Origin: Bacteroidota bacterium
GTDB taxonomy: Bacteria > Bacteroidota > Bacteroidia > Chitinophagales > Saprospiraceae
NCBI GenBank assembly: GCA_003045895.1
Contig: PZPC01000001.1
Coordinates: forward strand, 124,001 to 188,000
Reading direction: 5' to 3'
DNA: 64,000 bases
In this document: positions 35,032 through 43,633 of the stretch, one piece after another
Position numbering within the stretch: position 1 is the first letter of the stretch
How the letters are laid out: the number at the start of each line of letters is the position of its first letter
Made by a program: the position numbers and the translations under genes
Notes under the pieces: generated by a model
The model's database searches: none
Told to the model about the DNA's origin: nothing
The model's input: the letters and a program-made list of their open reading frames with translations, nothing else

Positions 35032-36014
35032 TATTGGCTTTGCTTTTGGCCCTCCAAATCTTGGTGGAGATAACCTTCGATAACGCCCTGTAAGAACGAC
35101 GGATCCCTTCTTTTTACTATTTCCGGGAGTTGAAATAAAAGTTGCCAATCCTGGCGCCAAAAGAGGGGTAGCCGCTGGGCCTGACCTGCCCACAGCGTTT
35201 GCCACTGGGTATGAAGGGCAACGACCAGCGCCTTCACCAAGGACCCGAAAAGACTGCGACGAGGGTCTTTGAGCCAGCAGATCAGCATACCCCGCCGCAC
35301 CTGGACCGCAATGTTGTCTGCCCGGCTACCCTGGGCCGTAAAGTTGGTGTGTTGGTGGCCGATCCGCGCCTCGGGGACGACGCCCAACGCAAAATGATGC
35401 TGATAAAGAAGGCGCTGGAATAGCTCTGTATCTTCTCCGTATTGTTTGAAAATGGGGTCAAACAGTGGATACTGGTGCACCAATTGGTTGCGGAAGCAGA
35501 CACAGGCACCATTGATTTGGGTGTAGGATACCGGGTACCAACTGCGCAGTTCGCCCCGTTGCAGATCGGCGGCTAAACCAGGAATGGGTGCCACGTATTT
35601 TGCCCAGGTTGGTGGCGTGATGGCCAACAGGTCATGGTCGTAAGACAAGGGGGCAACAGCAGCCAGATTGGGTTGTTGCTGGCAGGCGGCTACCAAATGT
35701 CCCACACAATCTGTGGCCAGGACCGCATCCTGGTTGAGGATGATCGTAAAATCGTACCCGTCGTTAACCGACTGGTAAATGCCGGCATTGCAGGCGCGTC
35801 CAAAGCCAATTCCGGGGGGCAGCTTTAAAACAGTGAGCAAGTTGGTACCAGGGCCCGGCGGCTGAAAACGCGCAGGGCTATTGTCTGCCAGGTAGATTTT
35901 GCTGACCGGATATTCGCTCTTGTTTATGCTCTTTAAACAATCGGCAATAAAATCTTCCCCCTGGTAATAGGGGATAACTACGGCTACTTTTGCACTACTA
36001 TTGGTATTGGCCAA
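35031..36014 (-). CDS. family 2 glycosyltransferase
   Basis: 327 residues, a GT-A fold. The nucleotide-sugar region starts VAVVIPYYQGEDFIADCLKS; the metal-binding acidic motif appears as IILNQDAVLATDC, and the acceptor-side region as QINGACVCFRNQLV followed by FKQYGEDTELFQRLLYQ. The layout resembles rhamnosyl- and N-acetylglucosaminyl-type GT2 enzymes that build surface polysaccharide. The exact donor is not predictable. It is the first gene of the pair with the flippase. The TerB-like gene ends 38 bases upstream on the same strand. Confidence 0.9.
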   Translation of the reverse strand: MANTNSSAKVAVVIPYYQGEDFIADCLKSINKSEYPVSKIYLADNSPARFQPPGPGTNLLTVLKLPPGIGFGRACNAGIYQSVNDGYDFTIILNQDAVLATDCVGHLVAACQQQPNLAAVAPLSYDHDLLAITPPTWAKYVAPIPGLAADLQRGELRSWYPVSYTQINGACVCFRNQLVHQYPLFDPIFKQYGEDTELFQRLLYQHHFALGVVPEARIGHQHTNFTAQGSRADNIAVQVRRGMLICWLKDPRRSLFGSLVKALVVALHTQWQTLWAGQAQRLPLFWRQDWQLLFQLPEIVKRRDPSFLQGVIEGYLHQDLEGQKQSQ

Positions 36015-36052
36015 TGCACAGATGCTTTAAGCTAGAACACACAGGATACCCT

Positions 36053-36508
36053 CTAAAATTCGTCCAACATCGGCAGCTCAATGAGTTCTGCTTCCTTGGG
36101 GCCAATGCTCAGGAAACGCAGTAAACCACCCGAAGATTCGGCCACGTGTTTCGCAAAAGTCCGAAAGTTTTTGTAGTAGATGGCGGCGTCAAAATCGTCG
36201 ATCTTATGCAAGATAGGATTGAGCGCAGCCAGGCGGTTGCTGAGGATTGCCTGCCGGGCTTCGGTATCGTCGGGCAGCTCCTGGATCAATTCATCAATCC
36301 GCGGGGCAAAACGCTCGCCAACCATTTTGAAGTACTCCTGGAGTTTATTGTTGTCGTAGCTCCGGATGTTGGTCATCTTTTCGGCCCATTTCAGTTCGTT
36401 GTGGTCCATTTCTCCGTCCGCTCCGGCTATGAGGATGGTAATAAGGGGAATAGCGTCCAACAATTGTTGTTGCTCCGCTTCCGTTAGTTTATCGAATTCT
36501 TTTGGCAT
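36053..36508 (-). CDS. TerB-like cytoplasmic helical protein, function unknown
   Basis: 151 residues, no signal peptide. The sequence is helical and acidic, with AGADGEMDHNELKWAEKMTN resembling the metal-binding acidic loop of TerB (tellurite-resistance) proteins. The rest, such as LQEYFKMVGERFAPRIDELI, fits an all-helical fold. TerB proteins are found in metal-stress and surveillance systems, but a lone copy next to glycan genes carries no clear message. A -7 box TATTTTTG (minus strand, 36532-36539) lies 24 bases before the ATG. The TerB assignment is from a short motif only. Confidence 0.7.
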   Translation of the reverse strand: MPKEFDKLTEAEQQQLLDAIPLITILIAGADGEMDHNELKWAEKMTNIRSYDNNKLQEYFKMVGERFAPRIDELIQELPDDTEARQAILSNRLAALNPILHKIDDFDAAIYYKNFRTFAKHVAESSGGLLRFLSIGPKEAELIELPMLDEF

Positions 36509-36531
36509 TTTAGCGCTGTTTTTTGCTCCGA

Positions 36532-36539
36532 CAAAAATA
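36532..36539 (-). promoter_or_regulatory. -7 box TATTTTTG before the TerB-like gene
   Basis: An exact TAnnTTTG match on the minus strand, 23 bases before the ATG at 36508. It probably drives the TerB-like, glycosyltransferase and flippase genes as one transcript. Confidence 0.55.
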
Positions 36540-36587
36540 GAAATTTTATCTAGAAACCATTAGCTTTCACTTAAGATAAAGCAGGAA

Positions 36588-36872
36588 TCATCTGGGTATT
36601 GTTCCCGGTTCGACCTCTTGTGACAACTTGTTTTGCAAATCTTCCAATTCACGCAAGCGGGGAAGATGCTTCCGGCGGAGCTCCAGTTGAACCAGCACAA
36701 AGGCCAGCACAAAAGCACCCAGCACGAACAACCACTGCCACCCTGTTACCTCTCTATGAGCCATGTTCCAGGTACTGACGACGGCCGTAGGCAACAGGAA
36801 CCACCAGGCAAAGGAACTGGAAAAGCGCACCAGGTACCGGGCCTGTTCCACCGTTTGCTCCAGCACGCCCAT
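36588..36872 (-). CDS. small two-helix membrane protein, possibly the tail of a sigma-factor partner
   Basis: 94 residues from an ATG at 36872. Two hydrophobic helices (FAWWFLLPTAVVSTW and WLFVLGAFVLAFVLVQ) are followed by a charged coiled-coil-like tail (LELRRKHLPRLRELEDLQNKL). The frame is closed by TAA just before the ATG. Proteins encoded directly after ECF sigma genes in Bacteroidota often look like this at their C-terminal end, so this may be what is left of a longer membrane anti-sigma-like protein after a deletion. It could also be a complete short protein. The upstream sigma remnant overlaps its start. Confidence 0.5.
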   Translation of the reverse strand: MGVLEQTVEQARYLVRFSSSFAWWFLLPTAVVSTWNMAHREVTGWQWLFVLGAFVLAFVLVQLELRRKHLPRLRELEDLQNKLSQEVEPGTIPR

Positions 36873-36954
36873 AGGCCCTGATTACCTTGAACAGCAACGC
36901 CTGGTGTTGGCTGAGCCACTGGTTGAAACGCGCCTGGTGTTGTGCTTCGGTCAT
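36754..36954 (-). pseudogene. remnant of an ECF sigma-70 factor (N-terminal 29 residues only)
   Basis: The frame starts MTEAQHQARFNQWLSQHQA and continues LLFKVIRAYG, which matches the N-terminus and start of region 2 of Bacteroidota ECF sigma factors. After residue 29 the match stops. The expected region 2.3-2.4 (DxDDLxQE) and region 4 are missing, and the frame runs on as low-complexity Gly/Ala/Pro translated out of phase over the small membrane-protein gene. The simplest reading is a deletion that removed most of the sigma gene and the start of its neighbour. Confidence 0.55.
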
Positions 36955-37233
36955 GTTCGTTAACTTGTTTGCTTTACTAGTAGCAAGAGGGGAGGGTTTT
37001 CTTACAAAAGGGCAAAAAAAGAAAGCGCCCGGAAACCAGGCGCTTTACCAATGCTAAGTTGCTTTTAACGGAAGCAATGAAATGAATGTGCCAACTTCTG
37101 CTGGCACAGGCATGCGTTTATACCAACAGCCAGGTACTGCTGGTTATACCAGGGTAGGTCATTGGCGGTGAGGGTTGCGGGAAAAGAATGTTTTTCCCCG
37201 AACGGGTTGTACTGCCAATTGTTTTACCTCAGC
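36955..37233. other. intergenic region downstream of ftsZ
   Basis: 279 bases without a gene. It carries the ftsZ terminator (37013-37046) and a weak GTGCCA/TGGCAC hairpin near 37090-37109. Confidence 0.5.
37013..37046 (-). terminator. terminator of the division and cell-wall cluster
   Basis: On the minus strand AAAGCGCC and GGCGCTTT pair around a 9-base loop and are followed, after one C, by a run of seven T. It lies about 190 bases after the ftsZ stop. Confidence 0.8.
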
Positions 37234-38694
37234 TTAATCTACATTGTCGTGCAAATAGGAATTGCCGCGCCGCAGTTCCGGTTCTTCTTCGTCACCAATG
37301 GTCCATTTCGACAATTGGTGTTCTTCCGAACGCGGAACATTGTCCAATTGAACACCTCGCCGCAGGTAGGCCGGCTCGTTCTCCAGTTCGTTAATCGTCT
37401 GCGGATTGTTCAGCTTGACGTGCTGGCTGCGCAAACGTTCCCGGCGGCGTTCTTCTGCTTCCTGGGCCAGTTTGGACTCCTCGTTGGAGGGCGTCGGTTC
37501 TGCTACCCGTGGATCCTGGTAAGCGAAATTCCGCTTTTGGAACTTGGATACGGTCTCCTGCACATCATCGAATTCGAAGGTGGGGGCTTTGTGCTCCTGG
37601 TCCGATTCGAAACCAATATGGGTCAGGTTGTTGGGCTTGTTGTTGTCGGTCACCTCGGGCTTTGTGCGCGGAGCAGGACGGTCGTCGTCCAGGTTCACCA
37701 CTACCCGGTTGGGTTCGGCATTTTCTACGCGCTTGCGCTTGTTTTCAAACCCCGTGGCAATCACCGTAACGCTGATCTTGTCGCCTAAGCTTTCATCAAA
37801 ACAGTTGCCCCAGATCAGATCGGTACCATAGCCCGCTTCTTCCTGTACAAATTCCGTGATCTCAAAGATTTCGTCCATGGTCACCTCACGCGTTCCGCTG
37901 GTAATGTTCAGCAAGATGTGCTTGGCACCACGGATGTCGTTGTCTTCCAGCAGCGGGGAGTGCAGGGCCTGGTCGACGGCCATGCGGGCACGGTCATCGC
38001 CTTCCGCCATAGCGGTACCCATAATGGCTACTCCACTTTCGCGCATGACGGTGTTCACGTCCTCAAAATCCACGTTGACGTAGCCGGGCACGGTGATGAT
38101 TTCGGCAATGCCCTTGGCGGCGGTGGTCAGAATGTCATCGGCTTCGCCGAAAGCATCAGACAAACTCATGTTGCCGTGAATCTGGCGGAGCTTGTCGTTG
38201 GAAATGATGATGAGGGTATCCACGTGTTTTTTCAATTCCTCCAGCCCTTCGGTACCTTGGGAGGTACGCCGGCGGCCTTCAAACGTGAAGGGCAAGGTGA
38301 TAATGCCCACCGTCAGGATATCCATTTCCTGAGCCGTACGGGCAATGATGGGGGCTGCACCAGTACCGGTACCACCGCCCATACCCGCCGTCACGAACAA
38401 CATTTTGCAATTGTTGCCGAGGTAGCGTCGGACTTCCTCGATGGATTCTTCGCAGGCCAACTTGCCTACGTTGGGCTTAGAACCTGCTCCCCGACCATCG
38501 GTCAGGTTGGGACCCAACTGAATTTTGGTCGGAATGGGGCTCTGGTCCATAGCCTGGTTGTCGGTGTTGCAGATGGCGAAATCTACCCCAACAATACCTT
38601 GCTTGTACATGTGGTTGACGGCATTGCTTCCGCCGCCACCAACACCAATTACTTTTATGATCGGGCTATCGCCCTTTGGCAGATCGAATATCAT
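37234..38694 (-). CDS. ftsZ: FtsZ: tubulin-like cell-division GTPase
   Basis: 486 residues from MIFDLPKGDSPIIKV, the usual Bacteroidota start; 31 further in-frame codons up to 38787 lack family support. FtsZ polymerises with GTP at midcell to form the division ring. Visible marks are IGVGGGGSNAVN, the tubulin signature GMGGGTGTGAAP, and the T7 loop NVDFEDVNTVM. The core ends near residue 320. It is followed by an unusually long charged linker (about 130 residues rich in Glu, Asn and Arg) and a conserved C-terminal part (PAYLRRGVQLDNVP). It is the last gene of the cluster, with ftsA 159 bases upstream. Confidence 0.97.
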   Translation of the reverse strand: MIFDLPKGDSPIIKVIGVGGGGSNAVNHMYKQGIVGVDFAICNTDNQAMDQSPIPTKIQLGPNLTDGRGAGSKPNVGKLACEESIEEVRRYLGNNCKMLFVTAGMGGGTGTGAAPIIARTAQEMDILTVGIITLPFTFEGRRRTSQGTEGLEELKKHVDTLIIISNDKLRQIHGNMSLSDAFGEADDILTTAAKGIAEIITVPGYVNVDFEDVNTVMRESGVAIMGTAMAEGDDRARMAVDQALHSPLLEDNDIRGAKHILLNITSGTREVTMDEIFEITEFVQEEAGYGTDLIWGNCFDESLGDKISVTVIATGFENKRKRVENAEPNRVVVNLDDDRPAPRTKPEVTDNNKPNNLTHIGFESDQEHKAPTFEFDDVQETVSKFQKRNFAYQDPRVAEPTPSNEESKLAQEAEERRRERLRSQHVKLNNPQTINELENEPAYLRRGVQLDNVPRSEEHQLSKWTIGDEEEPELRRGNSYLHDNVD

Positions 38695-38853
38695 GATCGC
38701 TGATTTTTTGCTAGCCTTTTCCGAAAACGCATATTTGTGTTTGGTATCGGTAAGTTTTCGATAAGGGCCTAAATGAGAAACTTTCATCAGCCAAAATCCT
38801 CCGGGAGCACTTTGCCTGCTGAATAATACTTTATGGATGGAGGCTCTAGCTTT

Positions 38854-40194
38854 CTAGAACTCCGAATCAGGTTCCGTTTCAAACCATTCTTTGGTTTTGC
38901 GGAAGATGGTTTCCAGCCACTTGCCACCAGCAGCGTCCTCTTCGGCTACGCTTGCAGTTGCTAGCTCTTCTTGTGCTGGCTCAGGTGTTTTTACGGTTTT
39001 CGACACCGCGATTTTTCCTTGCTGGATGTCGTCAAATCCCTTGAGCAAAAGCCCAATTGACGTGGCGTAAATGGGGCTGCACAATTCCTTGTGATAACCG
39101 TGGCCCAAATGTTCTACGGGTACGCCCACCCGACAACTCTGCCCGGTGTGCAACTCCACGAGCTTGTCGATATGACGCAGCAGGGAACCACCACCCGTCA
39201 CGACGATGCCGCCGATGAGCTTGCGATCGTAACCCGAACGTCGGATCTCCCACACGACGTAGTCGAAAATCTCCTCGACGCGGGCTTGAATAATGCGCGA
39301 CAGGTTCTTTTCGGATATCTCCTTGGGATCGCGTCCCCGCAAACCCGGGATGGCGATGATACGGTTGTCGTATACCTCCTGGGCCAGTGCTGATCCATAA
39401 TTCACTTTCAGTTTCTCCGCGTGGTGAGCCATCACGTTGCAGCCATCCTTGATGTCGCCGGTAATGACGTTGCCACCGAAGGGAATCACCGCCGTATGGC
39501 GGATGATGCCGTCCTTGAAGATGGTAATATCGGTGGTGCCGCCACCAATGTCCACCAGGGCAACCCCCGCTTCTTTTTCTTCGTCGCTCAGCACCGCTGC
39601 TGCGCTGGCGATGGGTTCCAGGGTCAGATTACTTACCCGCATCCCCGATCGTTCAACGCAGCGGTGGATGTTGTTGGATGCCGTAATTTGTCCCGTAATG
39701 ATGTGGAAATTAGCTTCCAGCCGAATACCCGACATCCCGATAGGATCGGTGATCCCTTGCTCGCTGTCGATGGTATATTCCTGCGGGATAACGTGCAAGA
39801 TCTTATCACCTGGCGGCAATACGAGTTTGTACATGTCGCTGATGAGGCGATCAATATCCCGGCGGCTGATTTCCGTGTGGTCGTTGTCACGGGTCAGCAT
39901 GCCGCGGTGCTGCAGGCTTTTGATGTGCTGGCCGGCAATACCGACGTGCACTTCCTTGAAGGTCAGCCCCGACTGGCGCTCGGCCAATTTAACGGCCTCG
40001 GTGATGGCATTGACGGTTTTTTCAATGTTTGAAACTACGCCGCGTAGCACGCCTTCACTGTTGACTTTCCCGAAACCGAGGATTTCGAGTTTTCCGTGCT
40101 CATTGCGACGGCCTACCAGCGCACACACTTTGGTGGTGCCAATGTCGACCGCTACAATAGCATCTGATGATTCGTTTACATGTTTTGCATCCAT
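38854..40194 (-). CDS. ftsA: FtsA: actin-like division protein
   Basis: 446 residues of the actin-like ATPase family. ATP-binding motifs are VAVDIGTTKVCALVG (phosphate 1), ALVDIGGGTTDITIF (phosphate 2) and IGGIVVTGGGSLLRHID (adenosine). The SHS2/1C subdomain lies between about residues 85 and 170. The C-terminal ending KWLETIFRKTKEWFETE is an amphipathic helix that attaches FtsA to the inner membrane, where it anchors FtsZ filaments. It is between ftsQ (102 bases) and ftsZ. Confidence 0.97.
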   Translation of the reverse strand: MDAKHVNESSDAIVAVDIGTTKVCALVGRRNEHGKLEILGFGKVNSEGVLRGVVSNIEKTVNAITEAVKLAERQSGLTFKEVHVGIAGQHIKSLQHRGMLTRDNDHTEISRRDIDRLISDMYKLVLPPGDKILHVIPQEYTIDSEQGITDPIGMSGIRLEANFHIITGQITASNNIHRCVERSGMRVSNLTLEPIASAAAVLSDEEKEAGVALVDIGGGTTDITIFKDGIIRHTAVIPFGGNVITGDIKDGCNVMAHHAEKLKVNYGSALAQEVYDNRIIAIPGLRGRDPKEISEKNLSRIIQARVEEIFDYVVWEIRRSGYDRKLIGGIVVTGGGSLLRHIDKLVELHTGQSCRVGVPVEHLGHGYHKELCSPIYATSIGLLLKGFDDIQQGKIAVSKTVKTPEPAQEELATASVAEEDAAGGKWLETIFRKTKEWFETEPDSEF

Positions 40195-40296
40195 TACTTT
40201 CCGTTTTAATTCAAAAAAATACGCACCGGACTCCTGTTGACCGGTTTGTTGTTAATAGTTATTTTGGTTCCCGTCACTTTTTGGGTAACGGGCTAA

Positions 40297-41082
40297 TTAT
40301 CGCTTCTTACAGACGACCTGTCCCGCGTAGCGGAGGTCGAACGATTCGTAGGCTTGCCAACCTTTGTAGGCCAATCCTTCGCGGTAAAAATCTTTCAGCC
40401 GCTGAAGCTTATCCGCCGCATTTTGGAAGCGACCAAAAAGGATGGTCTGCTGCCCAATTTTCGGACTCAGGATCAACTCCCCACGTTTGTTGACGTAGAT
40501 CTGTTCAACCAAGGCATCCAGAAATTCGTCGCGGCGCAACAACTCGTTCAATTCGAAAACGTCGGCCAGCAGATTGTCTCCCCGGCTAATGATGTGCGCT
40601 TCATAAGGTGGCAGGTTGCCCGTCACGACCCTTACCCGTGCGGCGTAGTGGGTACTCGGGGGCATTTGCTCACCTGCGATATCCAGGTAGTAGTTGAGGT
40701 CGTTGTTGTCGATGATGCGCAGCAAGGGCTTCCGCTGAACGATCTCAATATGTACCCGGTTCTGGGCATCGACGTAGGCTTCGGCAGATTTTACAAAAGG
40801 ATCTTCTTCCAGCACCCGTTCCAGTCGTTCAATATTGACTTCTCCTACCGGAAAAGTGGTTAATGGCTGGGCAAAACGCACCTCCAACAGCTTGGGGATG
40901 TCTTCTTCGCTGATGAGGAAGTTCCCTTGCTCCAAAGGCTCAATGGCCACCACGATATCACTCACGTACGCACTGCTCTTGCGCTGCATCGCACCCAGGA
41001 CAATAGAGAGCACCAGCAGGGCCAGACCGCCCCACATAGCCATTCTCAAAGTGGTTACGAATTCACGTTTTGCTTTACTCAT
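40297..41082 (-). CDS. ftsQ: FtsQ/DivIB-like division protein
   Basis: 261 residues with one N-terminal membrane helix (MWGGLALLVLSIVLGAM), a POTRA-like domain (about 45-115: LISEEDIPKLLEVRFAQPL, LERVLEEDPFVKSAEAYVDA) and a beta domain. FtsQ forms a periplasmic complex with FtsL and the septal synthase. Identity to proteobacterial FtsQ is low, as usual in Bacteroidota; position between murC and ftsA supports the name. It overlaps murC by 4 bases (ATGA). Confidence 0.9.
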   Translation of the reverse strand: MSKAKREFVTTLRMAMWGGLALLVLSIVLGAMQRKSSAYVSDIVVAIEPLEQGNFLISEEDIPKLLEVRFAQPLTTFPVGEVNIERLERVLEEDPFVKSAEAYVDAQNRVHIEIVQRKPLLRIIDNNDLNYYLDIAGEQMPPSTHYAARVRVVTGNLPPYEAHIISRGDNLLADVFELNELLRRDEFLDALVEQIYVNKRGELILSPKIGQQTILFGRFQNAADKLQRLKDFYREGLAYKGWQAYESFDLRYAGQVVCKKR

Positions 41083-42437
41083 GCTACGGTTTTAAGCAAG
41101 TGATTCTTAAGAGGTTCTACCAGGGTATCGATATCGCCAGCACCCAGCGTCAGTAGCACTTCTACCGAGGAGGGGTCCATGTTTTCCAGTAATTCACTTT
41201 TTGCGAGCAGTTTTACCCGCTTGTTTTTCATGTGTTCAACAATAATCCGGGAACTTACACCCGGAATAGGCGCTTCCCGCGCCGGATAAATATCCAGCAG
41301 GAATACTTCGTCCAATTGATCCAGCGCCGCGGCAAATCCCTCGACAAAGTCGCGGGTACGCGAGAATAAATGCGGTTGAAAGACGCCCGTTAGCTTGCGT
41401 CCGGGATACAATTCCCGGGCAGCGCCAATGGCGGCGTCCAATTCTGCCGGGTGGTGGGCATAGTCGTCGATATAGACGAGCCGCTCCTCCCGGATCTGGA
41501 ATTCAAAGCGCCGGCCAATGCCCCGGAAACTGAGCAGTCCTTCCCGGATCTGTGTGGGGGTTGCCCCCATATTCACGGCTACGGTGATGGCTGCCAGCGC
41601 ATTTTCAATGTTGTGACGGCCGGGGTGTGGGTGTTGTAATCCTTCGATCACCTGTTCGGTTCCGTAGTAGTCGAAAACAAAGAAGCCGTTTTCTACCCGT
41701 ACCGCTTCGGCGCGGATATCCCCCACGCCAATGCCGAAGGTGGTGATCTGGGAACGATCGGTAAAATGCTTTTCCAAACCTGCTTTTAACAACAGCCTGC
41801 CACTGGGCTTCAATAATTTGGCGAAAGCCAGGAAACCCGTTTGCAACAGGGTTTCTTCGTCACCGTAGATATCCAGGTGATCGGCGTCCATGGCCATGAT
41901 AATGGCAATGTCCGGATGCAAGGTCAGGAAAGATCGGTCAAACTCGTCGGCTTCCACGACGACCCAATCACTGGTGCCCGCCACAAAGTTAGAAGCGAAG
42001 TTCCGGGCCACACCACCCAGGAAAGCATTACAATCCACCCCACTGGAACGCAGCAAATGCGTCGTCAGGGTCGAAGTCGTTGTTTTGCCGTGGGTACCTG
42101 CCACCGCTACCGTACGCATGCCTTCACTGATGATGCCCAGGATCTGACTCCGTTTCAGCACGGGGGGTCCCTGCGCCCGGAACCACTGCAATTCGGCATG
42201 GGTAGCCGGTACAGCGGGGGTGTAAACCACCAGATCGATGCCCGTGGGTAAGCTCGCTATATCGGCGGCGTAGCGCACGGGAATGCCTTCGGCCACCAGG
42301 GTTTTGGTGAGTACCGTTTCGGTCCGATCGTAGCCCGCCACCTGCACACCTCTTCCCTTAAAGTAGCGAGCAATCGCACTCATGCCGATACCGCCGATAC
42401 CGATGAAATAGATGTTATGGATGTTTTCGAGCTTCAT
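41079..42437 (-). CDS. murC: UDP-N-acetylmuramate--L-alanine ligase
   Basis: 452 residues. MurC adds L-alanine to UDP-MurNAc, the first amino acid of the stem peptide. The N-terminal UDP-binding loop is FIGIGGIGMSAIA (residues 11-23), and the ATP loop VAGTHGKTTTSTL has the catalytic lysine K118. The middle domain reads VVVEADEFDRSFL, and the tail carries DDYAHHPAELDA and GVFQPHLFSRT, both MurC signatures. It is separated from murG by 74 bases and overlaps ftsQ by 4. Confidence 0.97.
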   Translation of the reverse strand: MKLENIHNIYFIGIGGIGMSAIARYFKGRGVQVAGYDRTETVLTKTLVAEGIPVRYAADIASLPTGIDLVVYTPAVPATHAELQWFRAQGPPVLKRSQILGIISEGMRTVAVAGTHGKTTTSTLTTHLLRSSGVDCNAFLGGVARNFASNFVAGTSDWVVVEADEFDRSFLTLHPDIAIIMAMDADHLDIYGDEETLLQTGFLAFAKLLKPSGRLLLKAGLEKHFTDRSQITTFGIGVGDIRAEAVRVENGFFVFDYYGTEQVIEGLQHPHPGRHNIENALAAITVAVNMGATPTQIREGLLSFRGIGRRFEFQIREERLVYIDDYAHHPAELDAAIGAARELYPGRKLTGVFQPHLFSRTRDFVEGFAAALDQLDEVFLLDIYPAREAPIPGVSSRIIVEHMKNKRVKLLAKSELLENMDPSSVEVLLTLGAGDIDTLVEPLKNHLLKTVA

Positions 42438-42511
42438 ATTATATTTTCAATTGCGAATCAAATTCAATCTTGTGGTTATCCTTGCCTGCCGACAACTGTG
42501 CTATTTACCGG

Positions 42512-43633
42512 TCAGACCGTCCTTCCGGCCAACCACAGCACCTCGCGGGCTATTTTGTCGGCGGCTCCCGGATAGGCCATCTTTTTGGCGTTTTCCGCCA
42601 GTTTTTCCCGGCCATATTGGTCAAACAGCAAAGCCAGAGCCGTCTTTACCAGTTCGGTTTGGGCGTCCTGGTCTTTTATCATTATGGCGGCTTCCTTATT
42701 GGCCAGGGCCAGGGCATTCTTCGTTTGGTGATCCTCCGCAACGTTGGGCGAAGGTACCAGGATGGCCGCTTTGCCCAGCAGGCAAATCTCCGAGATGGTC
42801 AGGGCGCCGGCGCGGCTGATCACCAGGTCGGCAGCGGCGTAAGCCAGGTCCATCCGATCCAAAAAAGGGCGCAACTGCACATTGGTCAGCTTTGCAGTAG
42901 GGCAGTTGGCGTAAGTCGTTTCGTACAGTTTACCACACTGCCACAGCACCTGTACTTGTTGGTCACGGGCCAGTATGTCGGTCGCTCCGGCAAGTGCTTC
43001 GTTGAGCGTCCTGGCACCCAGGCTACCGCCAGTGACCAATAGAATCGGCCGGTCGGCATCCAGTCCGTAGTGAGCGCAGGCGGCCGCCCGGTTCCCCTGG
43101 TTGGCCAGCAAGTCTTCGCGCACGGGGTTGCCTACCTCCAGCAGCTTAGCCGCAGGGAAATACCGCTCCATATCAGGATAGGCCACACAAATGCGGTCGG
43201 CTATTTTAGCCAGCCATTTGTTGGTGAGGCCAGCGTAGGCATTCTGCTCCTGAATAAGGATTGGAATACCATAAGACCCTGCTTGCCGCAAAAGTGGCCC
43301 ACTCGCGTAACCGCCAGTACCGACAACAACCTGGGGCCGTAGCCGCCGAATAATGCGTCCGGCTTGCCAGATGCTGTACAGTAATTTGACCGGAAACAAG
43401 AGGTTCTGCAGGCTTAATTTGCGCTGCAAGCCACTGATCCACAGCCCTTCAATGGGGTAGCCCGCCTGGGGTACCCGCTCCATCTCCATACGCCCAAGCG
43501 CACCAACAAAGCTAATCTCAGCATCGGGAGCGAGTGCTTTTACGCGATCCGCAATGGCAATGGCGGGAAAAATATGCCCACCGGTACCACCGCCGCTGAA
43601 AATAATCCGGAGTTGTTGGTTGTCGTTGATCAT
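42512..43633 (-). CDS. murG: UDP-N-acetylglucosamine--N-acetylmuramyl-(pentapeptide) pyrophosphoryl-undecaprenol transferase
   Basis: 373 residues, GT-B fold, peripheral inner membrane enzyme converting lipid I to lipid II. The N-terminal FSGGGTGGHIFPAIAIA loop and VVGTGGYASGPLL are MurG hallmarks; the donor site is in LVTGGSLGARTLNEAL and LVISRAGALTISEICLLGKAAILVPSP. The start overlaps the ftsW stop by 4 bases (ATGA). Confidence 0.97.
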   Translation of the reverse strand: MINDNQQLRIIFSGGGTGGHIFPAIAIADRVKALAPDAEISFVGALGRMEMERVPQAGYPIEGLWISGLQRKLSLQNLLFPVKLLYSIWQAGRIIRRLRPQVVVGTGGYASGPLLRQAGSYGIPILIQEQNAYAGLTNKWLAKIADRICVAYPDMERYFPAAKLLEVGNPVREDLLANQGNRAAACAHYGLDADRPILLVTGGSLGARTLNEALAGATDILARDQQVQVLWQCGKLYETTYANCPTAKLTNVQLRPFLDRMDLAYAAADLVISRAGALTISEICLLGKAAILVPSPNVAEDHQTKNALALANKEAAIMIKDQDAQTELVKTALALLFDQYGREKLAENAKKMAYPGAADKIAREVLWLAGRTV

